Of a stretch of DNA of 64,000 nt, positions 59,408 to 64,000 are shown piece after piece. The stretch covers positions 1,118,001 through 1,182,000 of the forward strand of contig CADCSX010000011.1 in assembly GCA_902805475.1 (NCBI GenBank). Direction: 5' to 3'. The position numbers and the translations under genes were made by a program. The DNA is from Entonaema liquescens. Taxonomy: Eukaryota > Ascomycota > Sordariomycetes > Xylariales > Xylariaceae. Positions within the stretch are counted from its first letter, which is position 1, and the number at the start of each line of letters is the position of its first letter. The notes under the pieces were generated by a model. That model was not told the origin of the DNA and ran no database searches. It saw nothing but the letters and a program-made list of their open reading frames with translations.

Positions 59408-59866
59408 TCACAATATGACTGCCGCACCCACTAACCCAGCCAGCACGCCAGCCCCATATTTGATGGGCGTAGCAGCCGCATTTGGCGACGACGTGGTCAG
59501 AGACTCAATCATGGAACTACCGAGAGTTATCGAAGTCCTGATCCCGCTGAGAGTCTCTGTCGCCCCCGATGAGACGTTCACGAACGGACTTGACGATATA
59601 GTGGGTTCCGAGGTTATGCTAGTGGAAGACACCGACTCAGTAGATGTCGTAGATCCCGTCACAGATGGGGTAGGCGTCAATGTCGGTGTATCCGTCGACG
59701 TGAGAGATACTTGACGGACATTGAAGCTTGCGCTCTGATTCCCATATTAGCTCTTAGAGGCTATGGAACCGTGGGTAAGCGACCAGTAGAGCAAAGGACT
59801 TACAGTATATCCAATTTGTGTAACAGCTATCGTTGCCGTTGTAGTTAATATCGTGGCCGGCTTCAT
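59408..59866 (-). CDS. Small Ser/Thr-rich GPI-anchored protein
   Basis: Two exons, 59866-59804 and 59734-59408, with a 69-bp intron, join in phase to 129 residues. Exon 1 begins MKPATILTTTATIAVTQIG, a weak but plausible signal peptide. The mature part is Ser/Thr-rich (TSTESVSSTSITSEPTISSS) with an N-glycosylation sequon (NVS). The C terminus, AATPIKYGAGVLAGLVGAAVIL, is a small-residue omega-like site followed by an uninterrupted hydrophobic tail with no charged residue after it, as in GPI attachment signals. A wall or plasma-membrane surface protein is the most economical reading. The 3' splice site GAATCAG was chosen because it is the one that keeps the frame. Confidence 0.68.
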
Positions 59867-60757
59867 CTTTCCTACGTCTGCTATTGCAATAGTCCTCTCG
59901 GTGACAGCTAATGAGTTTACAGTGACCACGATAATAGCAGAGGTCCGACGGCGAAGGGAGCAAGTTTATGGCCAAAAAAGGGATGGGCAAACATTCCATT
60001 TAACAATGGGCAGCAGTATTGCCTACCTAGCGCTTTAGGGGCAGGATCCCATGTCGAACGACAACCTACTACACGGCACAAAGCATAACCAGCCTATCAA
60101 CGTGTAAAGAGGAAAACACCCCTAACCAGGCACGAGGTGATTCTGTGATGATATTGACTACTTGGGAACAATGCCTTGGCTTCTTGAGAACATACAGTGC
60201 CAATGGGCAACTCTAATCGATATGATCTACATTTGATTGCGGGGTTAAAGTATTACTTCCTTTACTCCCAACTTTCTCTGTCGTAGAGACTACAGTCTAT
60301 GTATCCCTTAAACTCTACTAACATCACGAAATGACGTAAACGCAAGATCTACTGTGTTGCACTGTAATATGCTAACCAAACACACAAGTCCATGACGATC
60401 TCGGTTCCTCACTTGAGAGACAACAGGGTCCATCGAAGATCTTTATCAGATTTGTTTAAATAGTAAAGCTCAAGCTCCAGTCATTTTCGTCATGTACCCG
60501 AGTCTAATGCGGGCAATATCTTCGCGCGTGATACAGCATGGGGTTTTATTGACTCTTGATCGGAAAGAAAAGCGAACATGTCTTGTCTTACCCCTTTCAA
60601 GCCAGGATGCCCCGCACCATTCCGATATATCTGGGTTAGTGTACATCAGGGTAGTACGGGCTAAGGTTCAGAAAGCCAATGATACGGGAGGTCTACACAG
60701 TTAGAATATATTATTGAATAGTAAGCAAAATCATCACCAATCAGTTATCTGATAGCA
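59867..60757. other. Intergenic, no supported gene
   Basis: 890 bp between the GPI-protein gene and the tRNA-Gly. The plus-strand frame 60492-60704 has no recognisable content. Confidence 0.4.
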
Positions 60758-60828
60758 GCATCAGTGGTTTAGTGGTAAAATCCATCGTTGCCATCGATGG
60801 GCCCCGCGTTCGATTCGCGGCTGATGCA
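60758..60828 (+). tRNA. tRNA-Gly(GCC)
   Basis: 71 nt folding as a complete cloverleaf without intron. The acceptor stem GCATCAG pairs with CTGATGC and is followed by discriminator A. The anticodon arm CATCG-TTGCCAT-CGATG gives anticodon GCC. The T arm is CCGCG-TTCGATT-CGCGG. The internal A box (TGGTTTAGTGG) and B box (GTTCGATTC) are present, and a T5 Pol III stop follows at 60833-60837. Confidence 0.98.
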
Positions 60829-61523
60829 TTACTTTTTCCGTTTTGTACTATCAATTGTTATTTTTTTTTATTTTTTTTGGATTCCATTTTAGCCGTCTTT
60901 TTTATCTAGTTAAGAAGCCCAGTTAATCCAGTTGGCTGAGGATGTAGATACTTTAACACATATTTTGAAGTTAAAGCTGCTCTCTGGTAATTATCTCATA
61001 ATTATTTTCGACCGCTCTCCGCCCCACCCCAGCAGACTACTTTGTAAGGAAAGACTTGAATTCGGGAGAGCGGAATGCCCCCACCGCCTTAGCCAAGACT
61101 CAACTACTCGCTTACCATGCGATTGAGGACACCAACTTACTACGGCGATAAAAATACTAGAATTTCCCTTTCGGGCATTCGATACTAGTTTTAGGACAAG
61201 CCATTGGCCGGTCCTGTTCGTCGGTAGACAGCTACCCCACCAAGCCCTACTTACTCTTGAAGTGACGCATTGTGATATTGTAGACAATAGGAAGTAGGAG
61301 GAAAGACTTGTATAGAGTCTAATACGGGGAAGGGAGTTGGTGGGAACTGGTTCGCTAGCTAAGCTATGACCGTAGCAACGAAGCTATTCGCAGTTGGGGA
61401 GACGAGACGTAGAAGACCAACCACAAAAAACCCGCTTAGAGTATATTACGAGACTCATCCTGTACAGGTTCCGCTAAAACCGGAGCATATCCCTTCAGTA
61501 TAATTCCAAACCTAGGGCAAAAG
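60829..61523. other. Intergenic between the two tRNA genes
   Basis: 695 bp, starting with T-rich sequence. No gene supported; the 98-codon minus-strand frame at 61287-60991 has no family signal. Confidence 0.4.
60833..60837 (+). terminator. Pol III T-run terminator of tRNA-Gly
   Basis: Five T residues starting five bases after the tRNA 3' end. Confidence 0.75.
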
Positions 61524-61597
61524 TGATCGAACCCAGGCTCGAACTGGGGACCTTCAGTGTGTTAGACTGACGTGATAACCAACTACACCATCCGACC
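61524..61597 (-). tRNA. tRNA-Val(AAC)
   Basis: 74 nt on the minus strand. The acceptor GGTCGGA pairs with TTCGATC (two G-T pairs) and is followed by discriminator A. The anticodon loop CTAACAC gives anticodon AAC. The T arm is CCCAG-TTCGAGC-CTGGG. There is no intron. On the transcript strand a TTTT stop follows one base after the 3' end (61519-61522 on plus as AAAA). Confidence 0.96.
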
Positions 61598-63739
61598 GGA
61601 AGAAGATAGAAGGACTTATGCCTCTATCACGTGATAGTATTGGTCTATCTAAGCGTGTATATGTATGATTAGTGCTTTAGCCTGTCCCGTCACTAGGGCT
61701 AACGATTTGGATTGGGTAAGGGTTCTCTACCACCAAACCGCCAACCAGGGACTCGACACTAAATATCTTAGATCCAAATGCTAGAATATTGAACAAGACC
61801 GAATAGGAGAATAGACCTAATTCCTATAATAAAACATTTAGACGTTCCCTTCATGTAAGTCTTGGATAGGAAAAATGAAAATAACCGGTATTTGAAGCTT
61901 ATTGGGATCACGTTGATAATGACTATTAAAAGAGGACCTTACCAGCATGCCCCATCAAAGCCCATTTCTAACCTCGACGACAGCGTTTATATTAGATGCA
62001 GATCCAGGAAAACGATCATCTAAAAAACGTTCAAGAAAAAAAATAGAAGGAATAGTACATGGGACTTAGAGAAATACAGTTATAAAAAAGGTGAAAAGAG
62101 CAAAAAGAAAACGTACAACACCGGGTATTCGCTGGTCGTCACCGACCCAACTACTAATCCGGCGGTATCTGGCTTATCTATGGGAGAGCGGACGGGATCC
62201 CGAGTTTTCCAGATCCTATGGTCGTACGTGATAGACTGAGGTGTATTTTACACTTATATCTTAACCAACTAGTAACAACACACCCCCTGAGTTCTAACCC
62301 CCAAGACGTCCATACGATTATGAACCCAACCCCACTTAACATCATATATGAGCCAATAATCAGGACAAAGTTTATGAGGATAAGACATCAAGAGTGAAAG
62401 AAGACCAGTTACCAAGTTTGTCGTAGTATCTTACTTAATATGCGGGATCGAAATAATACTTCCCTCAATATAACTACACAATAAACTAGGTAAGCTTATC
62501 AAAGCTGACGAAATAGTTTGGCGGTCTCCGTATGAATAGGTGCATCTGTAAGGGGTGGAACTTTGGTATGATTTTATTAGGTTAGACTTGATGTAGTAGA
62601 TAAGTTACGCCCCAAGGCACCAGAAGCATCGAGATATGCTTCGGTTGACCCCTAGATAAAGACATCACGCAGCAAGCCAACAATCCCCAATATTATTATT
62701 AGCTCTCCGTTCCTATCTTGAATGGTTACGAAAGTCCAGTCATAAAATTCCCGAAAAGCGGCCCTGGCTTTGCCGCCGTTTATGCAAGAGTTCTTGTTGC
62801 CGGTAGAATACCTCATGTTAGTACTCTCGTATGTAAGTTGAATACCTAGGGATATACAAGATACTCACTACCACAAGATGAACGAAAAACACCTTTCATT
62901 TATCTTGTGTTTCCTTACTATCTTCTCTCTGTGCACAAAATGGTCGGGCCGAACTGGTCAAATTAATAGGTAGGTATATATCCCATATCTGTGCTTTAGG
63001 TATTCGCTTTTTGACTTGTTCATTGACAGGAATTCCCGCCATTACCCCTTAATCATGAACAATTCCAGCTATAAGGCACTCGACCTCCGTAAGGTCTTGG
63101 TTAATATCAATATTTGAACTATTCGCTATAGGCTCACTCGCTAAGACACACATCATCTGTAATCTATACATCACAATCACCAGGAACTCCCCAGAAGGGA
63201 TGAAAAAGAACTAACTATACGATCAAATTTGGGGGTGTCTGTCTCTGCGGCTAGCTGGAGGGCGTTGAGGGGATATTATGTTTGCACGATCTGAAATCTT
63301 TTTGGCTTCCGGGGGCCGATCGCCGCTCTGTCCATCCATCTTTGGCCCGTCTTCAAAGTGTATCGTTGCGCAGCCTCCGGATATATCCTCCCTGTTCTCA
63401 TTCCCATGCTCCGGGGGGGTGACTGTTCAAATAGCCATCAATGAAGGCCTCTACCTACCTATTTACTACTAATAATTGCACGGAACTCGCTGTCCATGCC
63501 CATAATATACCCAAGATGCCCCTCCCATAGCAGCAGCTTTGCGCTATCAAACCCGAGCCCGTCTTCAACTATCCATCAATTTGCCACCTCGTGTACCCAT
63601 CTTGACCGTTGCGGGGAGCCAGCGCTGTGTTCTTGGCATAACAACTATAGGGTTATAGCAGTGGCGAGTCTCACAAATATTGAAGCTATCTCCAACTTCA
63701 TTTTCTTATGCGATCCCAAACCGAAAGCCGGGGACGTCT
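61598..63739. other. Gene-poor stretch near the right edge
   Basis: 2.1 kb with no recognisable gene; 63278-63472 and 63496-63747 are open but show no family signal, and the second overlaps the last exon of the importin-like gene on the other strand. Confidence 0.4.
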
Positions 63740-64000
63740 CTATCTAGCCCCGCTGCCAGCCGTTTCTGAGACCCCTTGGGGATTTTGTGCCGCTTGGGCT
63801 GCCATTTGCAAAGCAGCTTGGGCATTAACTTCGGCCTGGTGGACGACATTTTGGATAACGCCTTGGTCATCTGCCGACAGGCTCGAAGTGAGACTAGAGT
63901 AGAGTTGTGGGTTTTCCTGTTGCATCTCTGCGAAGACTGGTTAGTGGCCGCGAACAAAGACTAGGGGAAAAAAAGGTATTAACATGGAACTTACTCATTA
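63740..64000 (-). CDS. C-terminal exons of an importin-7/8-like karyopherin (Sxm1/Nmd5 family), 5'-partial
   Basis: The last exon is 63936-63740 on the minus strand, preceded by an intron 63994-63937 (GTAAGT...AACCAG) and a six-base piece of the previous exon at the edge. The visible end reads IFAEMQQENPQLYSSLTSSL, then SADDQGVIQNVVHQAEVNAQ, an Ala/Gln-rich run and a Gly/Ser tail ending AGSGAR. The pattern of an aromatic-containing L/YxxLT..L stretch followed by a D/EQ...LQ..A block matches the last helix region of importin-7-type transport receptors, which carry ribosomal and other nuclear proteins. The AG nearer the tract (CCCTAG) was rejected as acceptor because it leads to an early stop. 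Confidence 0.5.

Noticed and set aside
59331..59714. 127-codon plus-strand frame opposite the GPI-anchored protein
   Set aside because: The minus strand has a spliced gene with signal peptide, Ser/Thr-rich body and GPI tail; the plus frame has none of these.

Overview
This is a nuclear contig piece from a filamentous ascomycete (Pezizomycotina, most likely Sordariomycetes). The protein-coding genes are split by many short GT...AG introns (about 50 to 120 bp) with CTAAC/CTGAC-type branch sites. The gene set includes a Zn2Cys6 regulator, a Dfg5/Dcw1-type GH76 enzyme, a NACHT-WD40 NLR, DUF3445 and DUF7728 proteins, small secreted cysteine-rich proteins and a fungal AlkB-like protein. No bacterial operon structure, CRISPR array or phage is visible. 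Each gene was assembled by hand by joining exons in phase; exon limits are given in the entries.

Layout. 1-1169: GH76 cell-wall enzyme (minus, runs off the left edge). 4915-5314: a lone small secreted cysteine-rich protein in a gene-poor stretch. 6949-8154: DUF7728-type secretory-pathway protein with one frameshift and an 8-bp minisatellite in its promoter. 8727-9198: a hAT-type MITE with perfect terminal inverted repeats and 8-bp target duplication. 14817-17448: large EGF-domain membrane protein with two single-base frame breaks. 20307-21302: proline/serine-rich tail-anchored protein. 22298-24886: six-exon Zn2Cys6 regulator, convergent with a DUF3445 haem oxygenase-like gene (25944-27276). 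30550-35001: NACHT-WD40 NLR with several frame breaks, one of them a clean 7-bp tandem duplication. 36259-37287: SDR oxidoreductase. 39203-39658: second small secreted cysteine-rich protein.

From 41 kb the window is richer in housekeeping genes: a mitochondrial-looking single-TM protein (two frame breaks), an Arb2-domain protein, a small hydrophilic protein, a peroxisomal acyl-CoA/4-coumarate-CoA ligase-like enzyme ending in AKL, a seven-exon AlkB-like dioxygenase with a Cys-rich module, an ankyrin protein, RNA polymerase III subunit C11, Mediator subunit 31, a small GPI-anchored protein, tRNA-Gly(GCC), tRNA-Val(AAC), and the last exons of an importin-7-like gene at the right edge.

Two themes stand out. 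First, four otherwise well-conserved genes lose frame by small indels, mostly a missing base in a short homopolymer (C, G or A run), while about ten neighbouring multi-exon genes are perfectly in frame. Uncorrected long-read assembly errors and real decay are both possible; the 7-bp duplication in the NLR looks real. Second, gene-rich blocks alternate with 2 to 6 kb stretches without recognisable genes; two of these stretches hold isolated secreted cysteine-rich proteins, one holds an intact MITE, and hairpins and short TACCTAGGTA-type palindromic tracts are scattered among them. I did not find a system that I can defend as wholly new; the best leads are the secreted proteins, the AlkB domain combination, the NLR decay and the hairpin cluster near 9.9-10.0 kb.
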